A DNA stretch of 64,000 nt from Planctomycetota bacterium (GTDB lineage: Bacteria > Planctomycetota > Planctomycetia > Pirellulales > Pirellulaceae): NCBI GenBank assembly GCA_026692865.1, contig JAPLNI010000029.1, positions 62,001 through 126,000 of the forward strand, written 5' to 3'. The notes below the pieces were generated by a model. It worked only from the letters and a program-made list of their open reading frames with translations. It had not been told where the DNA came from and did no database searches. Every line of letters begins with the position of its first letter. Positions within the stretch are counted from its first letter, which is position 1. Of this stretch, positions 27,201 to 36,491 are shown in pieces. Both the position numbers and the translations under genes were made by a program.

Positions 27201-27625
27201 ACGAGTGTTGGAACGGGAACGAGTTTGGGTACAGGAAGAAATGCCCAGTGCGACTGATAGGCGGCTCCTTCATCGATCCATTTTTTCAGTATCGCGATCT
27301 CCTCTGGTTTCAATGTTTTGCCAGCCTTCGGTGGAGGCATCACTGAATCCGGATCTGTCGATAGAATGCGCTCGATCATCGCACTCTTGGAAGCATGGCC
27401 CGGGTAGAAGGCATCGGACTCCAATGCCGCGTCTCGATCATCTAGTCGCAGGTCCGCTTGTCGACCATGTTTGTCTGGTCCATGGCACCCAAAGCAGTAG
27501 TTGGAGAGGATAGGCCGCACATCACGGTTGAATGAAACTTCAGAAGTTTCTGAAGCGGCTGCATTTGACGTAGAAGCGATAACAATTAGCAACGCAAAAA
27601 CTTGTGAGGTTGTTGCTTTCATCAA
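24299..27625 (-). CDS. Planctomycete cytochrome C / DUF1549 / LamG / DUF1553 protein with an in-frame palindrome insert
   Basis: 1108 residues. Signal peptide (about 1-24); a PSCyt1-type haem motif CFGCH at 44-48; DUF1549 (about 165-440) with HRQTNEGGSIEEEFR and ECARCHDHKYDP, the latter a second CxxCH; a concanavalin/LamG-like domain (about 510-690) with FNGDDAFV and WTHLTIAYDG; and DUF1553 (about 790-1070, NRFWHLFFGRGLV, DFGNQGQPPTHPELLDWLA). A periplasmic haem protein of unknown reaction, perhaps in polysaccharide breakdown. Between QTAGDLLPSS and LATTFNRLHRQ, where relatives have a short linker, this protein has about 50 Ser/Ala-rich residues; a palindromic repeat (26644-26730) encodes most of them. 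Confidence 0.85.
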   Translation of the reverse strand: MMKATTSQVFALLIVIASTSNAAASETSEVSFNRDVRPILSNYCFGCHGPDKHGRQADLRLDDRDAALESDAFYPGHASKSAMIERILSTDPDSVMPPPKAGKTLKPEEIAILKKWIDEGAAYQSHWAFLPVPKLVPVPTLVPDSKIKMEIKSDSESYSHWIRSDIDRFVYQQLKSLRIEPAVEASRERWLRRVSLDLTGLPPTLTELDQFLSDTSSDAYERVVDRLLGSDAYGERMANMWLDVARYADTFGYQSDVDMDVWPWRDWVIRAFNQNLPYDKFILWQTAGDLLPSSSQINTEPMALATGDAPSDSPSDRTKPEASAYGSGTTSSSSALSESSSDQTALDQQLATTFNRLHRQTNEGGSIEEEFRQVYIADRTATNATAFLGMTFECARCHDHKYDPILQKDFYQLAAYFANIDEHGLYSHFTKTSPTPTLLLYDGDQKQQHQDSLSNIKKLRSDLQQATDAARSRFVASTSDLASNAITPPSTPVADLDFPLDGDIEGVVGKAMQFNGDDAFVCEKALQYGRNSPVSFSLWIKPGPIEAGGTVAPYQTVLHQSVAAEDSAFRGLQLVLRNGRPEFSLIHFWPGNAIRVMASEALAPDSWTHLTIAYDGSSLASGVTMYVNGSAVNLDVARDQLTRDILHRSDWHDSSPNAAPLALGARFRDVGFRNGCLDQLQVFHRRLSSWEAALVASNNSEFNVTDEMKLDHFITNVNPETVAASKALLEAYQQENEIASKVRQIMTMKNAIVPRSTHLLLRGAYESPGDLVQADTPSFLPKLKHTPDQNPDAAQDRLDLARWMIDDQNPLVSRVTVNRFWHLFFGRGLVASLDDFGNQGQPPTHPELLDWLARRFMDQEWDTKQLCREIVLSSVYRQSSVPRDLSLLESDPDNKQLARGPRHRLSAEQVRDSVLLASNLLVRTIGGPSVMPYQPAGLWEEAGTNKKYNQAKGDGLYRRSLYTFWRRTAPPPSMLTFDATSRETCTAKRELTSTPLQALILLNDPQYIEAARFLAQNLIASHPADRDQRWRESFRRLTSRLPSDQELEVLRKLYDEQLVYFAANSDAAKSFVEVGEKPVPESIDLQDLAATSVVVEAIISFDETITKR
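26644..26730. repeat. REP-like palindrome inside the DUF1549 gene
   Basis: Two 26-base arms (26644-26669 and 26705-26730) pair in 23 of 26 positions around the core ggcgctagcc, with a 35-base loop. On the minus strand both arms are read in frame, giving TEPMALATG and KPEASAYGSG near residues 298-329. Half copies of the same element lie in intergenic DNA at 11816-11835 and 22582-22600. Confidence 0.85.
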
Positions 27626-27879
27626 ATTTCTTTCGAACGAGATTGCATGTTGCCAGAGATGGCGGTGGGTAGGTGTTCAGGACAGGCTCCCTACATCATT
27701 CTATGATACCCCAGAGAGGCTAGCATGCAAACAAACAGTTGACGCGATGCCAAGCTATATCGGAATTCCCTGAAGAATCAGGATCCCACTGTCGGCTCAG
27801 GCATTGCCTTGTGAGTCGACGAACCTAAATAAACAGGCTTTGAAAGACAAGCCTTTACAACAGGCCAGCAATAAAAAAA

Positions 27880-27938
27880 GCTCCCGGAAGTGAACGAGTC
27901 CCAGGGGGGCGAAGGACTACGAGGTACGTTCCGGGAGC
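27880..27938 (-). terminator. Rho-independent terminator, minus strand
   Basis: A perfect 10-bp stem (gctcccggaa at 27880-27889, ttccgggagc at 27929-27938) with a 39-base loop; read on the minus strand it is followed by seven T (27873-27879). It lies upstream of the DUF1549 gene and would isolate it from transcription from the right. Confidence 0.7.
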
Positions 27939-28040
27939 GATGTTTGGGGCTGATCTTCTTGAAAGAAAATCAACCAATGTTTTATATTTACCGAGTCACA
28001 AAAGTGAGCAGAACTAGCTAATGTCTCATGACATAAAAAA

Positions 28041-28074
28041 CGGGTGTGTGAACTTCCGTGCTAACATCCACCCG
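28041..28074 (-). terminator. Rho-independent terminator, minus strand (aconitase region)
   Basis: Stem cgggtg (28041-28046) with cacccg (28069-28074), 22-base loop, then six T on the minus strand (28035-28040). It lies about 600 bases after the aconitase stop, so the aconitase transcript would have a long tail or carry another small gene. Confidence 0.6.
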
Positions 28075-28404
28075 CGTCGCCGATTTCAAACCTTTTAATG
28101 ACCGCAGACAATCCGTGTCTTGTAATCATCGATTTAAACTCGTCGTGTTCCGATACCTTATCAACTTGGATTCGTTCTTGCAAACTCAGTTTTCAATTCG
28201 CGTGAACATCTTGTTCATGCGTTTCGTTGCCTGATGTCGACAAACATAGATGGCACGTAGAGTTTACGTCAATACGAGTTCTTGAAACCAAATTTAATTT
28301 TTCTTCATATGTTTCATGTCAGTCAATTTCATCTTAAATCATCGAATATTATTGATGCATTTGATGAGTATTTGAATCACCGATGAAGCTGCGTTGCGAT
28401 CAAT

Positions 28405-28629
28405 TTAAATCCACTTGATTTGTTCGCCGATGGCTGTTGCGATTGAACTAGTTTGCATCCAATCGTACTTTAAAAGCATCACGATGCGAGTCACAGGGCT
28501 GAGAAGTTGATTTGCACGGAAACGTACCGGGCGATTGCGCCGTGACGCTACTATTTCGCAAAAGAGAGTTCCATCGGCATAGCGACGTCGGATCAGTTTT
28601 TTATCCAGGCAGCGCAAGCCGCAGTACAA
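28405..28629 (-). CDS. Possible small protein downstream of aconitase
   Basis: An open frame ends at 28405 and continues upstream into the aconitase gene in another phase. If it starts at the TTG at 28629 it gives 74 residues, with basic segments KKLIRRRYADGTLFCE and RNRPVRFRANQLLSP. It has protein-like composition but no ATG start outside aconitase, no clear ribosome binding site and no family I recognise. It may be spurious. Confidence 0.2.
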   Translation of the reverse strand: MYCGLRCLDKKLIRRRYADGTLFCEIVASRRNRPVRFRANQLLSPVTRIVMLLKYDWMQTSSIATAIGEQIKWI

Positions 28630-28675
28630 GCCTCTGTTGAGACTTGCATACTCGATGAAATGCCAGCATTGATTG

Positions 28676-31399
28676 CTAGCTTTCGCTTGCGAGTTTACGA
28701 AGGACTGTTGGAAGAATACCACCGTTGCGATAGTAGTCGATTTCGACAGGTGTATCGATGCGTACCATGGCTTGGAAAGTTTTCTTTGTTCCATCGGGCG
28801 CGGTTGCGACAACTGCGATCGTGCTGCGAGGCTTCAGCGAATCATCGAGTGCCGTGAAGTCGAAAATCTCTTCACCAGTCAGCCCGAGGGTCTGAGCTGT
28901 TTCGCCCGCTGCAAACTGAAGCGGCAGAACACCCATGCCTACGAGGTTGCTTCGGTGGATTCGCTCATAAGATACGGCGATTACGACCTTGATACCAAGC
29001 AGTAGAGTTCCTTTCGCTGCCCAGTCTCGGCTGCTTCCTGTGCCGTACTCTGCACCGGCAAGAATCACAAGCGGTGTCTTCTTCGATTTGTAGCTCATCG
29101 CTGCATCGTAGATCGACATGACTTCGCCTTCGGGTAGAAGCTTTGTTACACCCCCTTCGATTCCTGGAGTCATTTGATTGCGAATGCGGATGTTAGCAAA
29201 AGTTCCACGTACCATCACGCGATCATTACCACGTCGCGCACCGTAGCTATTGAAGTCACGTACGCCAACATTTTTCTCTTGCAAGAAACGACCTGCAGGA
29301 CCGTCCTTGGTGATCGCTCCAGCAGGCGAGATGTGATCGGTTGTGACCGAATCTCCCAGTACAGCCAAGACTCGAGCGCCCGTGATCGGTTTAATAGAAC
29401 CGACATCCAGGGTGATGCCTTCCAAGAATGGCGGTCGCTGGATGTAGGTGCTTGCGTCGTCCCATTGATAGAGCTCGCCAGGAGTGATTGGAATGCTGTT
29501 CCAAGCTTCATTATCGGTGAACGCTGTTTTGTATTGCGTAATGAACATCTCAGGAAGAACCGCCGCGTTGATGGCAGCTTGGACTTCCTCTTGTGTTGGC
29601 CATATCTCCTTGAAGAAAACGGGCTTCCCGTCTGGATCAATCCCGATTGGTTCCTTTTCGAAGTCGATGTCCATCGTGCCTGCGATTGCGTAGGCGACGC
29701 ACAGAGCAGGACTGGCGAGATAGTTGGCTCGCGTGTGAGGATTCACTCGGCCTTCGAAGTTTCGATTACCACTGAGCACTGCTGCGGCGACGAGATTGCC
29801 CGCGGTGATCGCTGAAGAAACTTCTTCTGGAAGCGGCCCCGAGTTACCGATGCACGTTGTGCAACCATAGCCAACGACATGGAAACCAAGTTTGGCAAGC
29901 GGCTCCAAGACGCCAGCTTTAGTCAAGTAATCGGTGACGACGCGTGATCCAGGTGCGAGCGATGTCTTCACGAAAGATTTGACTGTCAATCCGCGAGCGA
30001 CGGCTTTCTGCGCCAATAAACCTGCACCAAGCATTACCGATGGGTTGCTTGTGTTTGTGCAGGAGGTGATCGCTGCAATAACGACTGCACCGTGACCGAT
30101 GTCGGTCGTGTGACCATTGTTTTGCACGGTGGCGGTCGCAGGAAGTTGTTCGGCAGTGAGTCCGAATCCACGCGTTGCAATTGGCGCGGACAACGCTTGA
30201 GCAAACGAGGTCTTAACGGTCTTCAACGGGACTCGGTCTTGAGGTCGCTTGGGTCCTGCAAGAGAAGGCTCGATCGTCGACAAGTCCAGCTTCAAAACCT
30301 TGGTGTATTCAATCGAAGAAGGAGCATCGGTTCGGAAGAGCCCTTGTTCTTTCATGTAGCGGTCGACCAGTTGAACTGTCTCTTCACTGCGACCGGTTTT
30401 TCGCATGTAGTAAAGCGTTTCGTTGTCGACAGGGAAGAAGCCCATCGTAGCGCCGTACTCGGGAGCCATGTTCGCGATGGTCGCACGGTCAGCGAGCGAC
30501 ATACCGGAAACACCCGAGCCATAGAACTCGACGAATTTATTCACAACCCCTTCTTTTCGAAGGATCTCAGTGACTCGTAGCACCATGTCGGTGGCTGTTG
30601 AACCCGGCGGCAGCACGCCATTGAGATCGAAACCAACAACTTCAGGCATCAACATATAGAGCGGTTGACCGAGCATATTTGCTTCGGCTTCAATTCCTCC
30701 TACACCCCAACCTAGAACGCCAAGGCCATTGATCATGGTTGTGTGGCTATCGGTACCGACCAAAGAATCGGGATAGGCAACAACGCCTTTGAAATCCTTC
30801 CCTTTGAAAACAACATTCGCGAGGAACTCAAGATTGACTTGGTGAACAATGCCCGTGTTTGGAGGAACCACGCGGAAGTTATCAAGTGCTTGTTGTCCCC
30901 AACGAAGAAATTCGTAGCGTTCTTTGTTTCGTTGGAACTCGATGTCGACGTTTCGAGCAAGCGAATCCGCTTGTCCGAAGAAGTCGACTTGAACCGAGTG
31001 ATCAATAACAAGGTCGACGGGAATGAGTGGGTTGATCTTTTTCGGGTCACCACCCAAAGCGCGCATCCCATCGCGCATCGCAGCCAAATCCACCACGCAC
31101 GGAACGCCCGTAAAGTCTTGGAGAACAACACGAGCTGGCTTGAACGGGATTTCCAGTTCGTCTGGCTTGGCTGCCTTCCATTTGGCAAGGTTGGTTACGT
31201 CTTCTTGGGTGACTTCATAGCCATCGCAAGAGCGTAGAACGGCTTCCAGCAGAACGCGAATCGAGTAGGGAAGCTTCGAAACCGCAGCAATCCCCTGGTC
31301 TTCAAGGCGGCTCAATCGATAAATCCCGACGTCGCCCGACGCCAAGGAAAGGGTATCACGGGCTCCGAAGGGATCGGTCAAGCGAGTAGCATTCGACAT
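28676..31399 (-). CDS. acnA: Aconitate hydratase A
   Basis: 907 residues, the normal length of the AcnA/IRP1 type. [4Fe-4S] ligands are in [10 protein letters not shown] (Cys near 442) and [12 protein letters not shown] (two Cys near 508-511). [21 protein letters not shown] (about 212-232) and the swivel-domain segment [13 protein letters not shown] (about 780) are family signatures. It converts citrate to isocitrate in the cytoplasm (TCA cycle). It is monocistronic; the Cys-rich protein gene is divergent, 280 bases away. No iron-responsive hairpin was recognised. Confidence 0.96.
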   Translation of the reverse strand: MSNATRLTDPFGARDTLSLASGDVGIYRLSRLEDQGIAAVSKLPYSIRVLLEAVLRSCDGYEVTQEDVTNLAKWKAAKPDELEIPFKPARVVLQDFTGVPCVVDLAAMRDGMRALGGDPKKINPLIPVDLVIDHSVQVDFFGQADSLARNVDIEFQRNKERYEFLRWGQQALDNFRVVPPNTGIVHQVNLEFLANVVFKGKDFKGVVAYPDSLVGTDSHTTMINGLGVLGWGVGGIEAEANMLGQPLYMLMPEVVGFDLNGVLPPGSTATDMVLRVTEILRKEGVVNKFVEFYGSGVSGMSLADRATIANMAPEYGATMGFFPVDNETLYYMRKTGRSEETVQLVDRYMKEQGLFRTDAPSSIEYTKVLKLDLSTIEPSLAGPKRPQDRVPLKTVKTSFAQALSAPIATRGFGLTAEQLPATATVQNNGHTTDIGHGAVVIAAITSCTNTSNPSVMLGAGLLAQKAVARGLTVKSFVKTSLAPGSRVVTDYLTKAGVLEPLAKLGFHVVGYGCTTCIGNSGPLPEEVSSAITAGNLVAAAVLSGNRNFEGRVNPHTRANYLASPALCVAYAIAGTMDIDFEKEPIGIDPDGKPVFFKEIWPTQEEVQAAINAAVLPEMFITQYKTAFTDNEAWNSIPITPGELYQWDDASTYIQRPPFLEGITLDVGSIKPITGARVLAVLGDSVTTDHISPAGAITKDGPAGRFLQEKNVGVRDFNSYGARRGNDRVMVRGTFANIRIRNQMTPGIEGGVTKLLPEGEVMSIYDAAMSYKSKKTPLVILAGAEYGTGSSRDWAAKGTLLLGIKVVIAVSYERIHRSNLVGMGVLPLQFAAGETAQTLGLTGEEIFDFTALDDSLKPRSTIAVVATAPDGTKKTFQAMVRIDTPVEIDYYRNGGILPTVLRKLASES

Positions 31400-31678
31400 A
31401 GATGTTTTCTATTTATCAAAAGAGAGCGTCGGGAAAACGATCGCTTATTCAAGCGATTTTCGTAAGCATAGAGGATCGGACAAAATTGTAACTACGGCTT
31501 GGGGCTTTGTCATGCAGATGAATGATTCCATGCGGAAAGCGTCTCAAAATAGGCAATTCACACAAGAAATCCGAGTCGGGCAAGTAGTGCCTGATAATCC
31601 GAAAGCTCTGAGGATTCCCAGGATAGCGGTTCGATAAAAACTTACGTCGGATATCGAACTCGAAAGGATCGCCACAAA

Positions 31679-32602
31679 ATGAGAACTTCCATGAGCACTC
31701 GCTTAAAATCCATTCGCATTGATTCCAGGGCATTTTGGGTTTCCGCCTCGGCCATCGCTGCCACCGCAGTTTTCCTCGGGGCGAATTCAACAACCTGTTT
31801 CGCTCAGCAAATCTCGACGTGCGGTTGTGAAGTCGTCGAACCCTCCTGCGGAGCACCCGCTTGCGATGTGCCGTGTGCTGCCAAATGCGATGCTGCCAGT
31901 AGCGATGCCACGGGGTGCGATGGCTGCGGAAAGCAGGCCTACTCCGCTCGGCGTTACAGTCTTCCCGGGATTGGCGAAGGCTTGCTAGCAGGACTCGACA
32001 AGATGACGGACCGATTCGAACACGGAATGGGCAAACTGATAAGCCCGCGCTGCCGACCAAAATCCACTTGCGATTTATGCAGCGGTTCTCTTGGTTGTCA
32101 ATGCCAATCGGAAGGCCTTGATATCCATTCTCATTCACCCGCTTCCGCCTCATCTGCTGCTTCATCTTCAGTTGATGAGCCTCAAAAGATGGCTACGAGT
32201 GATTCAAAGCCAGCAAGCGATTCGCTTGAAAGTTCCGATGGCGAGCCAGTTGTGCCGCCCAGTCCTGTCGAGATGAACTCGGCAGATAGCAACGCGACCG
32301 AAACCGAATCCGGAAACGACATACCAGTCAAAGCTCCGTTGGCTCCAGCAACGACACCCAAGTCGGAGGCTCAAGGCAACCCCTTCATCGATGAAGCACG
32401 AACTCGCCCAAGAAACCTACCGGAAATTCACGTTGCAAAAGTCCAAACGAGCATTCGCGGATCAACTCGTCGACGTTACTCGCCCCAAAGCCAACCAAGC
32501 GTCATCGAAGCGGTTGCCCCGGAACAGAGATCGCTGCCCGATGTTGTTACTGCCGGAGCTTTACAACAGAATCGCACATCAGCAAACGTGTACGCTCGGT
32601 AA
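31679..32602 (+). CDS. Secreted cysteine-rich protein of unknown function
   Basis: 307 residues, with a signal peptide (about 15-42, ending TTCFAQQ). Thirteen Cys follow in two clusters: eight at about 47-83 (CGCEVVEPSCGAPACDVPC, GCDGC) and five at about 124-142 (CRPKSTCDLC, GCQCQ). The clusters bracket a helical stretch GIGEGLLAGLDKMTDRFEHGMGKLI. From about 150 the protein is Ser/Pro/Ala/Glu-rich and probably disordered. Cysteine-rich secreted proteins are common in planctomycete cell envelopes, so a disulfide-linked surface role is plausible but not shown. No relative with known function was recognised. Start chosen at ATG 31679; ATG 31691 is an alternative. Confidence 0.6.
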   Translation: MRTSMSTRLKSIRIDSRAFWVSASAIAATAVFLGANSTTCFAQQISTCGCEVVEPSCGAPACDVPCAAKCDAASSDATGCDGCGKQAYSARRYSLPGIGEGLLAGLDKMTDRFEHGMGKLISPRCRPKSTCDLCSGSLGCQCQSEGLDIHSHSPASASSAASSSVDEPQKMATSDSKPASDSLESSDGEPVVPPSPVEMNSADSNATETESGNDIPVKAPLAPATTPKSEAQGNPFIDEARTRPRNLPEIHVAKVQTSIRGSTRRRYSPQSQPSVIEAVAPEQRSLPDVVTAGALQQNRTSANVYAR

Positions 32603-32779
32603 TTGCAGAGGAACAACACGGTCTTCGAGGATGAATTTTGGATTCAATTTTGACAAGAGTCCTCTTTGAAATAAACAGCCTTACAATAAAGACTTTCCTG
32701 CGAAATCAGCTTATACTCGGACTGCGTCTTAGAGACTCACTTACGAACTGATATTCGCATTCTTGGAGGAAACGTCATT

Positions 32780-34099
32780 GTGTCTGTTGAAAAATTCCCA
32801 ACTGAAAAACTCTCGACCCAAAAATCATCTTTTGATCGTAGAACGTTTACATCGGTAGTTGCTTCTGCTGGGGCTGTAGCAACGGCAAACGCTCTTTCTG
32901 CAAAGAGCTACGGGCGAGTCATCGGAGCAAACGATCGAATCGGTGTTGCGATTGTTGGGGCAGGCGTAATTGGTACGGCTCACTTGAACGTTATCAAGAA
33001 ATTGAAGGAGCCAAACAATCTACTTGCAGTCGGAGTTGCTGATTGCTGGATGACGCGAGCCGAGCAAGGTAAGACGCTCGTCGAGGCAACGCATGCCGTC
33101 GCTGACTACCGCAAGTTGCTCGACATGAAGGAAGTCGATTACGTCACCGTTGCCACTCCAGAACATTCGCACCACCTCATCACGATGGAAGCAATGGACG
33201 CAGGCAAAGCTGTCTACTGTGAAAAGCCGCTAACGCATCGAATCCCCCAAGCGCAAGCCGTAATGAAGAAGCAAAAAGAGACAGGTATGGCTTTACAAGT
33301 CGGTGTTCAGGGGCTTTCCGACGATTCGTTTATCACCGCTCGCAAAGTCATTCGCGAAGGTATTCTTGGGCAAGTAGTTCACGCACAAATTGAATATGTG
33401 CGACGATACGATGCGAAGAAAGGTCCTTGGCGAGTCCCCGAACAGGTTGCCGAGCATACAGCAAAGCCTGCCGACTTAAATTGGGATGCATGGCTCGCAG
33501 GTGCTCCGAAGATCGATTGGAATCCAAATCACTATTTCGAATGGCGATGCTATTCAAACTATTCGGGCGGAATTTGCACAGACTTGTTCATTCACCGAAT
33601 TACTCGAATCATGCAAGCTTGCGATTTGCTCTACCCGCGTCGCGTTGTCGGCATGGGCGGGATTTGGCAGTGGCCAGACGGACGCGATCTCCCTGATAAC
33701 GTCGAAATGATCTGCGAGTATCCTCGCGGGATGACTGTTTACGTTCTTGGAACGATGAGTAATCGTGTTGGGATCGATCACTTGATTCGTGGATACCGAG
33801 CGACTCTGTTCTTCACCAAGACCGGTTGGGAAGTCAAAGACAAGGACGGCAAGATACTCGCCGAACACAAGAAGACTGGCGGTGAGGATCAACACCTTCA
33901 CCATACGAATCTGCATGATCACATGCGAAGCGGCGTTCCCTTGAACTGCCCAATCGAACTCGGAATGGCGGGCGTTGTCGCAGTGAATATGGCTAACGAA
34001 AGCTGGAAGAGCAGTCGAATGATGGCCTGGGATCCCGTCAACGAAAAAATGGTTCCTGGCGATACGATCGAACTCAATCGAACTCCAGATCCAAGCTAA
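32780..34099 (+). CDS. Secreted Gfo/Idh/MocA oxidoreductase
   Basis: 439 residues, GTG start with ggagga ten bases upstream (32766-32771). FDRRTFTS with a following Ala-rich segment is a Tat signal (Arg20-Arg21). IGVAIVGAGVIGTAHL (about 54-69) is the NAD(P)-binding motif and VYCEKPLTH (about 148-156) the family motif. C-terminal WEVKDKDGKILAEHKKTGG and HHTNLHDHMRSGVP resemble the planctomycete paralogues that are often linked to sugar catabolism. The substrate is unknown. Its nearest analogue here is the GFOR-like protein at 355-1470, but the two share only the fold-level motifs. Confidence 0.82.
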   Translation: MSVEKFPTEKLSTQKSSFDRRTFTSVVASAGAVATANALSAKSYGRVIGANDRIGVAIVGAGVIGTAHLNVIKKLKEPNNLLAVGVADCWMTRAEQGKTLVEATHAVADYRKLLDMKEVDYVTVATPEHSHHLITMEAMDAGKAVYCEKPLTHRIPQAQAVMKKQKETGMALQVGVQGLSDDSFITARKVIREGILGQVVHAQIEYVRRYDAKKGPWRVPEQVAEHTAKPADLNWDAWLAGAPKIDWNPNHYFEWRCYSNYSGGICTDLFIHRITRIMQACDLLYPRRVVGMGGIWQWPDGRDLPDNVEMICEYPRGMTVYVLGTMSNRVGIDHLIRGYRATLFFTKTGWEVKDKDGKILAEHKKTGGEDQHLHHTNLHDHMRSGVPLNCPIELGMAGVVAVNMANESWKSSRMMAWDPVNEKMVPGDTIELNRTPDPS

Positions 34100-34171
34100 C
34101 ATTGCTTCTAAAAATAAGACTGACTCAGCCAAGTCGTTTTTTGCCTTGAACGAGTCGCTTTGAATTTACAC

Positions 34172-34192
34172 GCAAGTCTCTGCGGGACTTGC
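34172..34192. repeat. Hairpin gcaagtc/gacttgc (copy 2 of a dispersed pair)
   Basis: gcaagtctc (34172-34180) pairs with gggacttgc (34184-34192) with one G-T pair and loop tgc. It resembles the hairpin at 22485-22506 and, like that one, lies shortly downstream of a gene end. Confidence 0.6.
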
Positions 34193-34593
34193 AAGGGCTT
34201 GCAACTATCTCGCACCGAGGAAGTCAGGTTGCTAAAACAGTGATCGATCCTTCAAAGAACGATTTTCTACTCCGAGCAGCCCAAATCATCGATCAAACAT
34301 TGTCGACCACGAAGCCGCAAGAGCGTCCGACAACCTTTTCGCAAGCCGCCGATAATCAATCCAAGTTAGGAAACAAAGACCGAGCGGTTGATTTCAGTCG
34401 ATAAGCCAAATCAATCGCTCCAGCAAAAACGGTTCTTAGATTTCAACTCTTTGGATGCCTTATCGGCCTACGAAGACTGGAAGAAGCAAAACGGGAGCTC
34501 AACAAACTCCAAAGCAAAGATTCAGGAAACGCACTAATACTACGAGTCCGCAATCAGATATGTGAACTCGAATACCCAAGAATTGACAAGTAA
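34189..34593 (+). pseudogene. Remnant of a TPR-protein gene with an in-frame stop
   Basis: The frame reads QAADNQSKLGNKDRAVDFSR, then TAA at 34402-34404, then AKSIAPAKTVLRFQLFGC and, later, LRRLEEAKRELNKLQSKD and LILRVRNQICELEY before a final TAA at 34591. Without the first stop the segment would match the TPR pattern (N..KLG....AV......A..I.P) well, and TAA could come from a Lys codon AAA by one change. The upstream part of the gene is missing. It sits tail to tail with an intact TPR gene; the ends are 50 bases apart. Confidence 0.55.
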
Positions 34594-34640
34594 TCGATCG
34601 AAGCTCGCGAGCATCTTCTATTCCGATGCTCGCGTGATGA

Positions 34641-36488
34641 TCATTGTCGTGTCTTCTTCACCAGCGACTCAGCTTTCTCGCGATGAAGGCTGGCAAGTGG
34701 GTCATCGCCAAGCTTTTGGTAAATGTCAGCTAGCTTCAAGTGAACGCCCGTGTTGGGGAGGTTTTGCTGCATCGCTTTCTCGAGTTGCGTCGCGGCTTCG
34801 CGATACCTGCCTTGCTTCATCCAAATCGTGCCAAGAGTATCGTGAAAGGTCGGGTTGTTTGGCATTGCTGCTAAGGCTCGCTCCGCAAGTTGCTCGGCAT
34901 CTTTTAAGTTTGGCGGCTCCCGGTTAGCCATGATCCAAGCCAGGTTATTGCAAACAGCGGGCATATTCGGGTTCAGAGAAAAGGATTGCTCCAGATGCAG
35001 CCTCGCATCTTCTAGTTTCCCCTCGGCAATCAGTATACTGCTTAACGCAAAGTGTGCCATGTCGAGAGCTTGTCCTTCAACAATCGACTTTTTTAGCATT
35101 AGCTTGACTTCCTCGGACTCCTCTGTGCCTGTGTTTTGAGACACGAACACAATTAGCCTGTCGTAAATATCAACATAGTTTTTATCGATATTCAAGCCCT
35201 TTCGAAGTATGTCTAATCGATCCTTTACATTCGATGCGGTTGGTTTTACCCGATCATACAACATGATATAAAAGTTTGCGGCACTTCGAACTGTCGCTTG
35301 GTCGGGGTTGAGTTTCATGGCGTTAATCACTTCTAGTTCGGCTTCAGCAATCCGCTTTTGTTTAACGAGTGCTAATGCAAGTAGTAGTCGTACTTGGTTG
35401 TCAGTTGGCGTGACCGCCAAACGTTCAGCTAGTGAGTCAACAGCTTTTCTTAACGTTCTTTCCACTGCCGCTTGGTTGCCTGCTTTCTCATAGATTTCGG
35501 CAAGAGGCAACAACATTTTCGGATCCGCATCCGTTGAAAGCGCTAGATACTCAGCGGCTCTATCTGGTTGACCAATCAACATGTAGTAGCGGGCCCACGA
35601 TTTCCCAAGCTGGGAGCTTTTCGAATCCCCAGCGCATTCGAGATGCCATTTCAATTTATCTAGAATTTCCAAATCGGGATTAGGACCGATACTGTTTTCG
35701 ATCAACTGCACGCAGATCTTGTGCGCGGGACCGTAGCCGGGGCGATCATTGGGGGCGAGGTCGCTGAGGATTGTTTGGGATCTACTGACTTCTCCAGCGC
35801 TTGCTAAGGCGATTGCTTGGTTGAGTAACAGCGCAGGTGACGGCTGAGCAGACTCGGCGATAACACGCCCACCGAGCAAACTCGCAAGTTTGAAGTCCTT
35901 GTTCGCCATGGCTTCCATCATCCGTGTTTGGTAACGAGTCTCAAACCAATGTTGACTGTTGATTGAGCTGAGCAAAACAGCGCAGATAGCTATCCCCGCA
36001 AATAGAGCTGGTAGTCCCCAAAGTGCTTGTCGACGACGATCTTCCGCGAGTTCCCAAAATCCATGGAAAGGAAATAGCAGGATCGCGACAGGAATGGTGA
36101 CCAGTACCAAATAGAGGAACTGGAGCGGCGCTATAAGAATGCGTTTCCACAAAGCTTGACTGGGCCCATCCAAATGATCTTCGTCTTCGCTAACAAAGAA
36201 TCGAATCGGTGCTAGAAGGATGCGTTTCCACATTGCTTCAGGCGTTTCGTCCGATTCTTCATGATAGGAATCATCTCGACAGAACAATCGAAGCGGTGTT
36301 GAAACGATCCGTGACCATAGCCCCTGTGGCATCTCATCCACGTAATCGCTACTTAATTGGTTACTATCGAGTTGCCATTCATCAGCATTTTCGTAACTAG
36401 TAGATGTGTTCCAACGAAACACCTTTGAAACAGTGGTGCGAATGCCGGAGAACAGCGATACAAAAAAACGTATAATCGTTTCGAACAA
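34641..36488 (-). CDS. Membrane-anchored TPR protein with three N-terminal W-K-R-I repeats
   Basis: 615 residues. Three similar segments occur before the membrane helices: PQGLWSRIVSTPLRLFC (54-70), PEAMWKRILLAPIRFFV (83-99) and PSQALWKRILIAPLQFLY (109-126), separated by acidic linkers. One or two transmembrane helices follow (about 123-143 and 158-175). The rest (about 190-610) is a series of TPR units, ending in LADIYQKLGDDPLASLHREKAE. TPRs bind other proteins. Three bases separate it from the exosortase start upstream in the same direction, so the two are surely one operon, and the TPR part may recruit substrates or partners of the exosortase. The orientation of the TPR part is not certain. 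Confidence 0.75.
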   Translation of the reverse strand: MFETIIRFFVSLFSGIRTTVSKVFRWNTSTSYENADEWQLDSNQLSSDYVDEMPQGLWSRIVSTPLRLFCRDDSYHEESDETPEAMWKRILLAPIRFFVSEDEDHLDGPSQALWKRILIAPLQFLYLVLVTIPVAILLFPFHGFWELAEDRRRQALWGLPALFAGIAICAVLLSSINSQHWFETRYQTRMMEAMANKDFKLASLLGGRVIAESAQPSPALLLNQAIALASAGEVSRSQTILSDLAPNDRPGYGPAHKICVQLIENSIGPNPDLEILDKLKWHLECAGDSKSSQLGKSWARYYMLIGQPDRAAEYLALSTDADPKMLLPLAEIYEKAGNQAAVERTLRKAVDSLAERLAVTPTDNQVRLLLALALVKQKRIAEAELEVINAMKLNPDQATVRSAANFYIMLYDRVKPTASNVKDRLDILRKGLNIDKNYVDIYDRLIVFVSQNTGTEESEEVKLMLKKSIVEGQALDMAHFALSSILIAEGKLEDARLHLEQSFSLNPNMPAVCNNLAWIMANREPPNLKDAEQLAERALAAMPNNPTFHDTLGTIWMKQGRYREAATQLEKAMQQNLPNTGVHLKLADIYQKLGDDPLASLHREKAESLVKKTRQ

Positions 36489-36491
36489 GAG

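Larger units (their letters stand above)
27626..28404. other. Long intergenic region with two minus-strand terminators
   Basis: About 780 bases without a convincing gene. Two terminator-like hairpins, both pointing left, are at 27880-27938 and 28041-28074. The part from about 28100 to 28400 is AT-rich, with small hairpins such as gtgaaca...tgttcat near 28200. An unrecognised small RNA on the minus strand ending at 28041 is possible but unsupported beyond the terminators. Confidence 0.45.
34100..34640. other. Intergenic region with a hairpin and a TPR gene remnant
   Basis: Between the oxidoreductase and the convergent TPR/exosortase genes. It contains the hairpin at 34172-34192 and the pseudogene at about 34189-34593. 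Nothing else was recognised. Confidence 0.55.
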
